Below are positions 49,324 through 62,184 of a stretch of DNA of 64,000 nucleotides, piece by piece. The position numbers and the translations under genes were made by a program. This stretch comes from Pseudomonas sp. MPC6 (GTDB lineage: Bacteria > Pseudomonadota > Gammaproteobacteria > Pseudomonadales > Pseudomonadaceae). The DNA is taken from NCBI RefSeq assembly GCF_006094435.1, contig NZ_CP034783.1, positions 1,081,001 through 1,145,000 of the forward strand, written 5' to 3'. Under the pieces are notes generated by a model. It saw nothing but the letters and a program-made list of their open reading frames with translations. It did not search any database and had not been told where the DNA came from. The first letter of the stretch is position 1; each line of letters starts with the position of its first letter.

Positions 49324-50537
49324 GCCTGAGAAACATCATCAAGCCGTATCCATCGCCGATCATCACCGGGCGCGGTATCGACCTCGACTTCCCGATGCTC
49401 GCCGGTTGCCTGGCGCTGCTCGGCCTGGGGCTGGTCATGATCACTTCCGCGTCGTCGGAAGTGGCCGCAGTACAGTCGGGCAATACCCTGTACCACATGA
49501 TCCGCCACCTGATTTACCTGGTCCTCGGCCTGGGGGCGTGCATCGTCACCATGATGATTCCGATTGCCACCTGGCAACGCCTCGGCTGGCTGATGCTGCT
49601 TGGTGCCTTCGGTTTGCTGATAATGGTGATCATCCCGGGGATCGGCCGTGAGGTGAACGGCTCGATGCGCTGGATCGGTTTCAGTTTCTTCAACGTGCAG
49701 CCATCGGAAATCGCCAAGGTATTTGTCGTCATTTACCTCGCCGGTTACCTCGTGCGTCGCCAGAAAGAAGTGCGTGAAAGCTGGATGGGGTTCTTCAAGC
49801 CCTTCATCGTGCTGTTGCCGATGGCCGGCCTGCTGCTGATGGAGCCGGACTTCGGTGCCACCGTGGTCATGATGGGCGCGGCGGCCGCGATGCTGTTCCT
49901 CGGCGGGGTCGGGCTGTTCCGCTTCACCTTGATGGTGGCGCTGGCAGTCGGGGCGGTGACCGTCCTGGTGCAGGCGCAACCCTACCGGATGGCTCGTCTG
50001 ATTACCTTCACCGACCCCTGGGCCGACCAGTTCGGTTCCGGCTACCAACTGACCCAGGCGCTGATCGCCTTCGGTCGTGGCGAGTGGCTGGGCGTTGGCC
50101 TGGGCAACAGCGTGCAGAAGCAGTTCTACCTGCCGGAAGCTCACACTGACTTCGTGTTCTCGGTACTGGCCGAAGAGCTCGGCATGGTGGGTTCCCTGTG
50201 CACCGTCGGCCTGTTCGTGTTCGTGTGTGTGCGCGGCATGTACATCGGCTTGTGGGCTGAAAAAGCCAAGCAGTATTTCGCGGCGTATGTGGCCTACGGC
50301 CTGTCGTTCCTGTGGATCGGTCAGTTCCTGATCAACATCGGGGTGAATGTCGGCCTGTTGCCGACCAAAGGCCTGACCCTGCCGTTCCTCAGTTATGGCG
50401 GCAGTTCGCTGGTGATCTGCTGTGCCTGTCTCGGCTTGTTGCTGCGTATCGAGTGGGAGAGTCGAACCCACCTGGGCAGTGAAGAGATGGAGTTCCAGGA
50501 GAGCGACTTCGCCGAGGAGCCGCCCCATGGCCGCTAA
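49320..50537 (+). CDS. ftsW: Peptidoglycan glycosyltransferase FtsW
   Basis: 405-residue SEDS-family glycosyltransferase polymerising lipid II at the septum with FtsI. It has about ten membrane helices. Conserved parts are VNGSMRWIGFSFFNVQPSEI and MEPDFGATVVM. The catalytic Asp loop is in LPEAHTDFVFSVLAEELG, and LPFLSYGGSSLV lies near the end. ATG 49320 overlaps the murD stop by four bases; longer upstream starts lie inside murD. Confidence 0.97.
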   Translation: MSLRNIIKPYPSPIITGRGIDLDFPMLAGCLALLGLGLVMITSASSEVAAVQSGNTLYHMIRHLIYLVLGLGACIVTMMIPIATWQRLGWLMLLGAFGLLIMVIIPGIGREVNGSMRWIGFSFFNVQPSEIAKVFVVIYLAGYLVRRQKEVRESWMGFFKPFIVLLPMAGLLLMEPDFGATVVMMGAAAAMLFLGGVGLFRFTLMVALAVGAVTVLVQAQPYRMARLITFTDPWADQFGSGYQLTQALIAFGRGEWLGVGLGNSVQKQFYLPEAHTDFVFSVLAEELGMVGSLCTVGLFVFVCVRGMYIGLWAEKAKQYFAAYVAYGLSFLWIGQFLINIGVNVGLLPTKGLTLPFLSYGGSSLVICCACLGLLLRIEWESRTHLGSEEMEFQESDFAEEPPHGR

Positions 50538-51589
50538 CGTCTTGATCATGGCGGGCGGCACCGGTGGCCACGTGTTCCCGGCGCTGGCCTGTGCCCGCGA
50601 ATTCCAGGCCCGGGGCTACACCGTGCATTGGCTGGGGACCCCGCGCGGCATCGAGAATGAACTGGTGCCGATGGCCGGTATCGAACTGCACCGGATCAAC
50701 GCCAGTGGCGTGCGCGGCAAGGGCAAGTTGTCCCTGCTCAAGGCCCCGTTCATGGTGCTCAAGTCCATTTGGCAGGCACGGGCGATCATTCGCCAGCTGC
50801 AGCCGGTGTGTGTGGTCGGCTTTGGTGGTTTTGTGACCGGTCCTGGCGGTGTCGCGGCCAAACTGGCGGGCGTGCCGGTGATCGTTCACGAGCAGAACGC
50901 CGTGGCCGGTACCGCCAATCGGTTGCTGGTGCCGTTGGCCGCCCGGGTCTGTGAAGCGTTCCCCGACACCTTTACCCTGTCGGGCAGCCGTAGGACCACC
51001 GGTAACCCGGTGCGCACCGAGCTGTTCCTCGACACACCGCGACCCGCCCTGGCGGGGCGCAAGGCGCGTTTGCTGATCCTGGGCGGAAGCCTGGGCGCAG
51101 AACCGTTGAACAAGTTGCTGCCTGAAGCCCTGTCGCAAGTCGTCCCCGACCTGCGTCCGGAAGTGTTTCATCAGGCCGGCAAAAACCACGATGAAGTGAC
51201 TGCAGAGCGCTATCGCGCGGCTGGCGTCGAGGCGCAAGTAGAGCCTTTCATCAAAGACATGGCCCAAGCCTATGGCTGGGCCGACCTGGTGGTGTGCCGC
51301 GCAGGCGCGCTGACCATCAGTGAACTGGCTGCCGCCGGTCTGCCCTCGATGCTGGTGCCATTGCCCCATGCAATCGACGATCACCAGACCCGCAACGCCG
51401 ATTATTTGGCCCGTGAAGGCGCTGCCTTCCTGATGCCGCAAAGAACGACTGGCGCAGCGGATCTTGCCGCACGCCTGACAGAGGTCCTGATGCAACCACA
51501 ACGACTCGCCGACATGGCCACCGCCGCCCGCCGCCTGGCCAAACCCGATGCCACCCGTAACGTGGTCGATACCTGCCTGGAGGTGGCCC

Positions 51590-51597
<8 letters not shown>
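50527..51597 (+). CDS. murG: UDP-GlcNAc transferase MurG
   Basis: 356-residue GT28 glycosyltransferase that converts lipid I into lipid II at the inner face of the membrane. The N-terminal donor/acceptor loop is [14 protein letters not shown], followed by [16 protein letters not shown]. The C-terminal nucleotide-sugar site is [18 protein letters not shown]. It starts 11 bases inside the end of ftsW and ends 8 bases into murC. Confidence 0.97.
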
Positions 51598-54039
<2,442 letters not shown>

Positions 54040-54043
54040 GACC

Positions 54044-54913
54044 ATGCAAGGCGCCCAGCTGAGACATCAGCCCCCCGCACCGACCGGCCGCAAGCCGGTG
54101 CCGCGGGGTGCCAGCCGAATGGTGGCCAAAGAGCCGATGTCTGCGCGCCTGCCGAAAGCCAATTTTGCTTTTGTCAAAAGCCTGTTCTGGCCGGTGCTGC
54201 TGGTAGTGCTGGGTTTCGGCACCTACGAAGGCACGCAGCGCTTGTTGCCGTATGCCGATCGGCCGATCAGCAAAATCGCCGTGCAGGGCGACTTGAGTTA
54301 CATCAGCCAGCAAGCGGTGCAGCAGCGGATAGCGCCATTCGTGGCGGCGAGCTTCTTCACCATCGACCTGGCGGGCATGCGCACCGAGCTGGAACAGATG
54401 CCATGGATTGCCCACGCGGAAGTGCGCAGGGTGTGGCCGGATCAAGTGGTGATCCGCCTGGAAGAACAACTGCCGGTGGCCCGTTGGGGTGATGAATCGC
54501 TGTTGAACAACCAGGGTCAGGCGTTCACCCCGCGTGAACTGGCGAACTACGAACACTTGCCACAGTTGTTCGGTCCACAACGGGCTCAACAGAAAGTGAT
54601 GCAGCAATACCAGGTGCTGAGCCAGATGCTCAGGCCATTGGGCTTCTCGATTGCACGGCTGGAGTTGCGTGATCGAGGCAGCTGGTTCCTGACCACCGGC
54701 GCCGGCAGCGCGGGTCCGGGGATTGAACTGCTGCTGGGACGCGGCAACCAGGTGGAAAAGATGCGCCGCTTCATTGCCATCTATGACAAGACGCTCAAAG
54801 AACAGATTACGAACATTGCGCGCATCGATCTGCGCTACGCCAACGGCCTCGCTGTTGGCTGGCGGGAACCTGTAGCGCCCACGACGGCCCAACCCGCTGT
54901 CGCGAAGAATTAA
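54044..54913 (+). CDS. ftsQ: Cell division protein FtsQ
   Basis: 289-residue bitopic protein. A basic cytoplasmic tail of about 45 residues is followed by one membrane helix ([20 protein letters not shown], about 46-65). A POTRA domain follows ([20 protein letters not shown]), then the beta domain. It scaffolds FtsB/FtsL at the divisome. It lies directly between ddlB and ftsA. Confidence 0.95.
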   Translation: MQGAQLRHQPPAPTGRKPVPRGASRMVAKEPMSARLPKANFAFVKSLFWPVLLVVLGFGTYEGTQRLLPYADRPISKIAVQGDLSYISQQAVQQRIAPFVAASFFTIDLAGMRTELEQMPWIAHAEVRRVWPDQVVIRLEEQLPVARWGDESLLNNQGQAFTPRELANYEHLPQLFGPQRAQQKVMQQYQVLSQMLRPLGFSIARLELRDRGSWFLTTGAGSAGPGIELLLGRGNQVEKMRRFIAIYDKTLKEQITNIARIDLRYANGLAVGWREPVAPTTAQPAVAKN

Positions 54914-54928
54914 GAAGAGGCAGGACCA

Positions 54929-56188
54929 ATGGCAAACGTGCAAAGCGGCAAAATGATCGTCGGTCTCGATATCGGCACCTCCAAGGTGGTGGCGCTGGTC
55001 GGCGAGGTCTCGGACGACGGCACGCTGGAAATTGTCGGGATCGGTACTCATCCGTCCCGTGGCCTGAAGAAAGGCGTGGTGGTGAACATCGAGTCCACCG
55101 TGCAGTCGATCCAGCGCGCGATCGAAGAAGCGCAGTTGATGGCCGGTTGCCGGATCCACTCGGCGTTCGTTGGTGTGGCGGGCAATCACATCCGCAGCTT
55201 GAACTCCCACGGCATCGTCGCTATTCGCGATCGCGAAGTCAGCGCCGCCGACCTTGAACGTGTGCTCGACGCCGCCCAGGCTGTGGCGATCCCGGCCGAC
55301 CAGCGCGTGCTGCATACTCTGCCGCAGGATTATGTGATCGATAACCAGGAAGGCGTGCGTGAGCCGCTGGGCATGTCCGGCGTACGCCTGGAAGCCAAGG
55401 TCCACGTGGTCACCTGTGCCGTCAACGCTGCACAGAACATTGAAAAATGCGTGCGTCGCTGCGGCCTGGAAATCGACGACATCATTCTCGAGCAGCTGGC
55501 ATCCGCGTACTCGGTGCTGACCGACGACGAGAAAGAGCTGGGCGTGTGCCTGGTGGACATCGGCGGCGGCACCACCGACATCGCGATCTTCACCGAAGGC
55601 GCGATCCGTCACACCGCGGTGATCCCGATTGCGGGCGACCAGGTGACCAACGACATCGCCATGGCGTTGCGCACCCCGACCCAGTACGCCGAAGAAATCA
55701 AGATTCGCTACGCCTGCGCCCTGGCCAAGCTGGCCGGTGCCGGTGAAACCATCAAGGTGCCAAGTGTCGGCGACCGTCCGCCGCGCGAGCTGTCCCGCCA
55801 GGCCCTGGCCGAAGTGGTCGAGCCGCGTTACGACGAGCTGTTCACGCTGATCCAGGCCGAACTGCGTCGCAGCGGCTACGAAGACCTGATCCCGGCCGGC
55901 ATCGTGCTGACCGGCGGTACTTCGAAAATGGAAGGCGCGGTCGAACTGGCCGAAGAAATCTTCCACATGCCGGTCCGCCTGGGCGTGCCCCATGGCGTCA
56001 AGGGCCTGGACGACGTCGTCCGCAACCCGATCTATTCCACCGGCGTCGGCCTGTTGATGTACGGCCTGCAGAAGCAGTCCGACGGGATTTCGTTCTCGGG
56101 CATCAGCAGCCGCGACAGTTACAGCAATGAAGAGCCGAAAGTCGCCTTGCTCGATCGCTTCAAGAGCTGGGTCCAGGGCAACTTCTAA
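54929..56188 (+). CDS. ftsA: Cell division protein FtsA
   Basis: 419-residue actin-like ATPase that tethers FtsZ to the membrane. The phosphate-1 loop is VGLDIGTSKVVALVGE, phosphate-2 is VDIGGGTTDIAIF and the adenosine motif is IVLTGGTSKMEGAV. The C-terminal amphipathic membrane helix is LLDRFKSWVQGNF. An AAGAGG ribosome site precedes the ATG. ftsZ follows after 71 bp. Confidence 0.97.
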   Translation: MANVQSGKMIVGLDIGTSKVVALVGEVSDDGTLEIVGIGTHPSRGLKKGVVVNIESTVQSIQRAIEEAQLMAGCRIHSAFVGVAGNHIRSLNSHGIVAIRDREVSAADLERVLDAAQAVAIPADQRVLHTLPQDYVIDNQEGVREPLGMSGVRLEAKVHVVTCAVNAAQNIEKCVRRCGLEIDDIILEQLASAYSVLTDDEKELGVCLVDIGGGTTDIAIFTEGAIRHTAVIPIAGDQVTNDIAMALRTPTQYAEEIKIRYACALAKLAGAGETIKVPSVGDRPPRELSRQALAEVVEPRYDELFTLIQAELRRSGYEDLIPAGIVLTGGTSKMEGAVELAEEIFHMPVRLGVPHGVKGLDDVVRNPIYSTGVGLLMYGLQKQSDGISFSGISSRDSYSNEEPKVALLDRFKSWVQGNF

Positions 56189-56259
56189 AGATTTACCGCA
56201 GCACCGTTGTAGATACAGGCAGTAGGCGCAAAAACTAGAGAAATGAAAGGAGAGGGAAA

Positions 56260-57453
56260 ATGTTCGAACTCGTAGACAACATCCCCGCAAGCCCGGTTAT
56301 TAAAGTTATCGGTGTTGGCGGAGGCGGCGGCAACGCCGTCAACCACATGGTCAAGAGCAACATTGAAGGCGTTGAATTCATCTGCGCCAACACTGATGCC
56401 CAGGCGCTGAAAAGCATCGGCGCGCGGACCATCCTGCAACTGGGCACCGGCGTGACCAAAGGTCTCGGCGCTGGCGCCAACCCTGAAGTAGGTCGTCAGG
56501 CCGCTCTCGAAGACCGTGAGCGCATTGCCGAAGTCCTGCAGGGCACCAACATGGTGTTCATCACCACTGGCATGGGCGGCGGTACCGGTACCGGTGCTGC
56601 GCCGATCATTGCTGAAGTGGCCAAGGAAATGGGGATCCTCACCGTTGCGGTGGTGACCCGTCCGTTCCCGTTCGAAGGCCGCAAGCGCATGCAGATCGCC
56701 GACGAAGGTATCCGTCTGCTGTCTGAAAGCGTCGACTCGTTGATCACCATTCCCAACGAGAAGTTGCTGACCATCCTCGGTAAAGACGCGAGCCTGCTGT
56801 CGGCTTTCGCCAAGGCCGACGATGTACTGGCTGGAGCCGTTCGCGGTATCTCCGACATCATCAAGCGTCCGGGCATGATCAACGTCGACTTCGCCGACGT
56901 CCGTACCGTGATGAGCGAAATGGGCATGGCAATGATGGGCACTGGCTGCGCCAGCGGTCCGAACCGTGCACGCGAGGCCACCGAAGCGGCCATTCGCAAC
57001 CCGTTGCTCGAAGACGTGAACCTGCAAGGTGCACGCGGCATCCTGGTGAACATCACCGCCGGTCCTGACCTGTCCCTGGGTGAGTACTCCGACGTGGGTA
57101 GCATCATCGAAGCCTTCGCTTCCGAGCACGCGATGGTCAAGGTCGGTACCGTTATCGATCCGGACATGCGCGACGAGCTGCACGTGACTGTGGTTGCCAC
57201 AGGTCTGGGCGCGAAAATCGAGAAGGCTGTGAAGCTCATCGACAATACCGTTCATACCTCCATGGCTTCCCAGCCACAACAACAAGCCCCTGCACGCCAG
57301 GAACAGCCAGCGGTAAACTACCGTGACCTGGACCGTCCGACCGTCATGCGCAACCAGGCTCAGGCCGGTGCTGCGGCTGCCGCGAAGATGAATCCGCAAG
57401 ACGACCTGGACTACCTGGACATTCCGGCTTTCCTGCGTCGTCAGGCCGATTGA
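56260..57453 (+). CDS. ftsZ: Cell division protein FtsZ
   Basis: 397-residue tubulin-like GTPase that forms the division ring. GTP-binding parts are VGGGGGNAVNHM and the signature MGGGTGTGAAPIIAEV; the T7 synergy loop is NVDFADVRTVM. A Gln/Pro-rich linker leads to the conserved C-terminal peptide DYLDIPAFLRRQAD, which binds FtsA and ZipA. A very strong ribosome site (AAAGGAGAGG) lies just before the ATG, fitting high expression. Confidence 0.98.
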   Translation: MFELVDNIPASPVIKVIGVGGGGGNAVNHMVKSNIEGVEFICANTDAQALKSIGARTILQLGTGVTKGLGAGANPEVGRQAALEDRERIAEVLQGTNMVFITTGMGGGTGTGAAPIIAEVAKEMGILTVAVVTRPFPFEGRKRMQIADEGIRLLSESVDSLITIPNEKLLTILGKDASLLSAFAKADDVLAGAVRGISDIIKRPGMINVDFADVRTVMSEMGMAMMGTGCASGPNRAREATEAAIRNPLLEDVNLQGARGILVNITAGPDLSLGEYSDVGSIIEAFASEHAMVKVGTVIDPDMRDELHVTVVATGLGAKIEKAVKLIDNTVHTSMASQPQQQAPARQEQPAVNYRDLDRPTVMRNQAQAGAAAAAKMNPQDDLDYLDIPAFLRRQAD

Positions 57454-57529
57454 TGGAATGTATCAGGGCTATGAAGGTGATTGGTGTTCAGCAAAGGCGT
57501 GGTCTGCTATTATCGCCAGCCTTTGTTGA

Positions 57530-58477
<948 letters not shown>

Positions 58478-58501
58478 GTAAAAAACCTCTCTAGTTTTTC
58501 A

Positions 58502-58527
58502 AGGCTGCCTTCGGGTGGCCTTTTTTT
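58502..58527 (+). terminator. Intrinsic terminator of lpxC
   Basis: Stem AGGCTGCC / GGTGGCCT (two wobble pairs) with a TTCG tetraloop and a seven-base T-run. It ends the dcw cluster. Confidence 0.9.
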
Positions 58528-58579
58528 ATGCCCCGAATTGGCGGTGTCTGGAAGGGCCTCATCGCCACAGCATTATTTC

Positions 58580-60076
58580 TCAGCCGGTAGCGACGACCCG
58601 ATTACGCCCACTTTCCTTGGCCTGATACAACGCCTTGTCCGCGGCAAACAGCAATTGCTCCAGGCTCAAGTCGCTCTGCGGGGTCCAGGTGCTGATCCCG
58701 ATACTGACAGTCATCGGCGACTCTGCATCCGCCCTCAACGGCAACTGCTCGACCGCTGAACGGAGCTGTTCGGCAATCCGCAGCGCACCCTGGCTGCCGG
58801 TTTCGGCAAGAATCACCGAAAACTCCTCGCCGCCATAACGGGCAACCAGATCCGCCGGCCGTCGGACATGGGCGCTGATCACCCGGGCCACCGTGCGCAG
58901 CGCATCGTCGCCAGCCTGATGCCCGTGGCGATCGTTGAACGCCTTGAAGTGGTCGGCATCGATCATCAGCAGCGACAGCGGCAAGCCCGAGCGTTGGGCA
59001 CGAAACCATTCATGGCGCAGGACCTGATCCAGGGTTCGGCGGTTGGCCAGGCCGGTCAACGCATCCGTGGCGGCCAGTTGCGCCAGTTCCTGCTCGGCGT
59101 TATGCCGCAGGCGCAATTCCCGGCTGAACAACCAGGTCAACCAGAGCAGGCTCACGCACAGGGCCAGGGTCGCCAGGCTGACCACCAGCGCCGTGCGCTT
59201 CCACGCCGCATAGACTTCGTCGCTGGACAGGGCAACGATGACGATCAACGGCAAGTCGCCCACCTGGGAGAACGTGTACAGGCGTTCATCCTGGTAGAGG
59301 CTTGAAGTGCCGGTGAAGCTGCCGTTGCCTTCTTTGACGATGCGCTGGAAGTTAGGACGGCTGCTGAAGTCCTTGCCGGTCATGTCCTCGGCCGGGCGCG
59401 GTTGCAGGGCCAGGAGGATCCCGTCCTTGCTGATCAGGGTGATGGTGCTGTCCCGACCTATGTTCAAACTGTTGAACAACTGATCAAAGTAGTTCAAGCG
59501 CATCGCGGCTTCGGCCACACCCAGGAATTCGCCTTGGGCGCCACTGATCCGGCGGCTGAAGCTGATACGCCATTCCTGTCCTGCCTCTGCGGACTTGAAC
59601 GGGCGGCTGATGAGCATGCCCGGGGTCCGCTTATTCACATGGGAGCGGAAAAATTCACGGTCGGCAAAGTTGCCCTTTCTGGGTACCACCGAGGCCGAGT
59701 CGGCCATCACGTTGCCCTGGTTGTCGAGCAACAGAATGTCGCCTTTATAGGGCGCAGCCGTGGCGCGGTCGAACAAGGCCAGGTGACGAATGAGCGGGGA
59801 TACGGATTTGAGGTCTTCACGCTGCGAGGCGGCAATCAGGCCCAGCAACGACAGATCATAGAGTTGTATGTTGCGCAGGACGTCGGCGTCGATCAACTGC
59901 ACGATATTGGATGCTGCGCGAGTGGCGGACAGCTCGGCGTTGGCGCGTTCACGGATCAGCAGGAAGGCGACAATGCTCATGATTGCAATCGCCAGCAGTA
60001 AACTGCCGAGAGTCAGAATCCGTTCCGGTCGCGTCGAACGGATCGAGTGGTGAGGTATCGCATGGCGCACACTCAT
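58580..60076 (-). CDS. Membrane diguanylate cyclase (dCACHE sensor plus GGDEF domain)
   Basis: 498-residue enzyme making cyclic-di-GMP. A first membrane helix (about 22-42) and a second (about 290-312) enclose a periplasmic double-CACHE-like sensor of about 245 residues. The C-terminal GGDEF domain (about 335-495) has the active motif GGEEF. An RxxD inhibitory site (RPAD) lies five residues before it, so product inhibition is likely. No EAL domain. The ATG at 60076 is chosen because the conserved part starts there. Convergent with lpxC. Confidence 0.92.
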   Translation of the reverse strand: MSVRHAIPHHSIRSTRPERILTLGSLLLAIAIMSIVAFLLIRERANAELSATRAASNIVQLIDADVLRNIQLYDLSLLGLIAASQREDLKSVSPLIRHLALFDRATAAPYKGDILLLDNQGNVMADSASVVPRKGNFADREFFRSHVNKRTPGMLISRPFKSAEAGQEWRISFSRRISGAQGEFLGVAEAAMRLNYFDQLFNSLNIGRDSTITLISKDGILLALQPRPAEDMTGKDFSSRPNFQRIVKEGNGSFTGTSSLYQDERLYTFSQVGDLPLIVIVALSSDEVYAAWKRTALVVSLATLALCVSLLWLTWLFSRELRLRHNAEQELAQLAATDALTGLANRRTLDQVLRHEWFRAQRSGLPLSLLMIDADHFKAFNDRHGHQAGDDALRTVARVISAHVRRPADLVARYGGEEFSVILAETGSQGALRIAEQLRSAVEQLPLRADAESPMTVSIGISTWTPQSDLSLEQLLFAADKALYQAKESGRNRVVATG

Positions 60077-60182
60077 GGTTCTGACTTCTACTGACAAGGC
60101 GATAAGAGACTTCTGGTGCAATCGCCGGGGCAGAGCGCCGGACACCGATTGCGTATACAGCGCCTGTATAAATCCCAAGCAA

Positions 60183-60215
60183 AAAAAAGGCCAGCAAAAC
60201 ATGCAGGCCTTTTTT
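60183..60215. terminator. Terminator-like hairpin upstream of the diguanylate cyclase
   Basis: Stem AAAAAAGGCC / GGCCTTTTTT with a 13-base loop, symmetric and able to end transcription on either strand. No gene ends here on either side, which makes its purpose unclear. Confidence 0.7.
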
Positions 60216-60293
60216 GAAACGGGGGTCAGAAAAAGCTGAACGGGTCGTCGATGATCGCTCGGTTATCGTTACATCAATTGCAACGAACCGGCG

Positions 60294-60320
60294 AAAAAAA
60301 GCCGCTGATAGCAGCGGCTT
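60294..60320 (-). terminator. Intrinsic terminator of the small exported protein gene
   Basis: On the minus strand: AAGCCGCTG, loop CTAT, CAGCGGCTT followed by a T-run. It lies 65 bp after the stop of the gene at 60385-60609. Confidence 0.88.
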
Positions 60321-60384
60321 GAAGACAACTTTCAACGGAAAGAGCCGATAAAAGTGTCGAGGGAAACAGAGTGGTTTCTAACGG

Positions 60385-60609
60385 TCAGCTGTCGTTCTCG
60401 AGTCCTGTCTGGGACCGGCTGGTCGACGCCTGAGGGGTTTGCGCGGCATCCTGAGCCTTGGCCGTCATTTCGCTCTGATACTCTTCGAACGCCGCGGCGC
60501 GTGCGGTGTTGTGCGCGGCGAAAGTCTGCGACTCTTCAGCCATGGCGACCGGAGACAGGAACAACGAGGACAAAACGAAAGCGCTGGCAATACCCATGGT
60601 GTTGGACAT
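60385..60609 (-). CDS. Small exported protein of unknown function
   Basis: 74-residue protein. A clear signal peptide (MSNTMGIASAFVLSSLFLSP, cleavage after PVAMA) leaves a mature part of about 48 residues. The mature part is acidic and rich in Ala, Gln, Thr and Ser, with a helical stretch (TARAAAFEEYQSEMTAKAQD). No known domain is seen. The frame extends upstream to 60798, but the signal peptide fixes the start at 60609. It has its own terminator and lies between a REPIN and the diguanylate cyclase. Confidence 0.7.
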   Translation of the reverse strand: MSNTMGIASAFVLSSLFLSPVAMAEESQTFAAHNTARAAAFEEYQSEMTAKAQDAAQTPQASTSRSQTGLENDS

Positions 60610-60726
60610 CTCTAAAACCTTCTTGCTTGGCAAGTGCTGTTTGGTGCGGCAAAGATAAGGCGCAATCAGGCGGGGAAAAAGAGCGAATTCATGAAAGGAC
60701 TGTTGCGGAAAATACAAGGATCGAGT

Positions 60727-60813
60727 CTGTAGGAGCCGGCTTGCTGGCGAAGGCGTCCTCATGGGCGGTGCAAGGCTCGAGGGCCTCTTCGCTGGCAAGC
60801 CAGCTCCTACAGG
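60727..60813. repeat. REPIN between the kinase gene and the small exported protein gene
   Basis: CTGTAGGAGCCGGCTTGCTG at 60727 onward and the inverse CGCTGGCAAGCCAGCTCCTA near 60790-60809. The loop contains GGGCGGTGCAAGGC. It lies directly after the kinase stop (minus strand). Confidence 0.9.
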
Positions 60814-60819
60814 GGGGCG

Positions 60820-62184
60820 TCAGACGGGGAGGTGGATACCGAAGGTATTCATGCCGTGATCACTGCGCACAAACACGTCCCCGCCATGCATCAGTGCAAT
60901 CGCCTTGACGATCGCCAGGCCCAGGCCGTGGTTGTTGCCACTGTTGCTGCGCGACGCATCGACCCGATAGAAGCGCTCGAACAGTCGCGGCAGATGCTCG
61001 CTGGCAATCGGCGATCCCGGGTTTGCGACACCGATGCTGACCTGGTGCGCCTCGACCTCGATCCGCACCTGAATCACTTGGCCGGGTTCGGTATGCTGCA
61101 CGGCATTGCTCAGCAGGTTGATCAACGCCCGACGCAGATGAGCGATTTCGATCCGCACCTGGGCATCGCCACTGACCTGCACCTGGACCTGGGCGTCTTC
61201 GAGGATGAAATCCAGGTATTCCAGGGTGGTTGCCACTTCATCCGCCAGGGAGGTGGACATCAGTTTGGTGGCCTTGCTGCCCTGGTCGGCGCTGGCGAGA
61301 AACAGCATGTCATTGATGATCGAACGCAGCCGTTCCAGCTCTTCGAGGTTCGATTGCAGCACTTCGAAGTAGTGTTCGGCTGAACGGCCACGGGTCAGTG
61401 CCACCTGCGTCTGGCCGATCAGGTTGGTCAGTGGCGAGCGCAGTTCGTGGGCAACGTCGGCGTTGAATGATTCCAGGCGCGAGTAGGCCTGTTCGACGCG
61501 TTCCAGCGTGGAGTTGAATGAGTTGACGAACTGATTGAGTTCCGGCGGCAGCGAGGCCAGTCGCAACCGCCCGGAACGCAATGGCGGGGCCAGGCGCTGG
61601 GCTTCCTGGGACAGCTTGATCAATGGCTTGAGGCCGATCCGTGCCACCCAATAGCCAAGTGCCGAGGCCAGTAACACCCCGATGATCGCCAGGCTGATCA
61701 AGGCGATCAACAAGTGGTGCTGAGTCTGGAAAAACGTTTCGGTGTCGATGCCGATCATGAAACGCAGCGGCGGTCGCTGATCCTTGGCGGGAAACTGGCT
61801 GACCAGCACCTTCAATGGATAAGGCTGATCCGGCAGTTTCAGGTCGCGCATGCCCAGCGGCCCCTGGGCAAAGGCGCGGATCTGCGGCGTCAGGTTGCCG
61901 TATTCGTAATGGGGGTCGCCGCTGATGATCCAGAAACTGATGCGCTTGTCTTCTTCACCCAGCAGCTTGAGCTTGTTGTTGATCTTCACCCAATGCTCCG
62001 GCGTGCCGTAACGGCCGACGGTGGATTCGAGCACGCTGTAGCGCGCATCCAGCTCGGCTTCGGGCAACAAGCCCAGGCCTTTGTCGACTTGCTGATAGAG
62101 CGCCCCGCCGATCAACAGGAACACCAGCAGCGCGACCAGGGTGAACATCCCGCTCAAGCGCAGGGCAATCGAATTACTGGACAC
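60820..62184 (-). CDS. Sensor histidine kinase, CzcS/CopS-like
   Basis: 454-residue membrane kinase. A first helix (about 11-32, FTLVALLVFLLIGGALYQQV) and a second (about 160-182) enclose a periplasmic sensor of about 125 residues. A HAMP domain follows. The phosphorylated His is in FNADVAHELRSPLTNLIGQ, the N box is LINLLSNAVQHT and the G box GLGLAIVKAIA. The GTG at 62184 (or 62187) overlaps the regulator gene by about 11 bases. The group includes heavy-metal sensors, but no metal-binding motif stands out in the sensor region. Confidence 0.88.
   Translation of the reverse strand: MSSNSIALRLSGMFTLVALLVFLLIGGALYQQVDKGLGLLPEAELDARYSVLESTVGRYGTPEHWVKINNKLKLLGEEDKRISFWIISGDPHYEYGNLTPQIRAFAQGPLGMRDLKLPDQPYPLKVLVSQFPAKDQRPPLRFMIGIDTETFFQTQHHLLIALISLAIIGVLLASALGYWVARIGLKPLIKLSQEAQRLAPPLRSGRLRLASLPPELNQFVNSFNSTLERVEQAYSRLESFNADVAHELRSPLTNLIGQTQVALTRGRSAEHYFEVLQSNLEELERLRSIINDMLFLASADQGSKATKLMSTSLADEVATTLEYLDFILEDAQVQVQVSGDAQVRIEIAHLRRALINLLSNAVQHTEPGQVIQVRIEVEAHQVSIGVANPGSPIASEHLPRLFERFYRVDASRSNSGNNHGLGLAIVKAIALMHGGDVFVRSDHGMNTFGIHLPV

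Noticed and set aside
49287..50561. 424-residue minus-strand frame over ftsW
   Set aside because: Extremely rich in His and Gln, the antisense signature of a hydrophobic protein; ftsW is certain.
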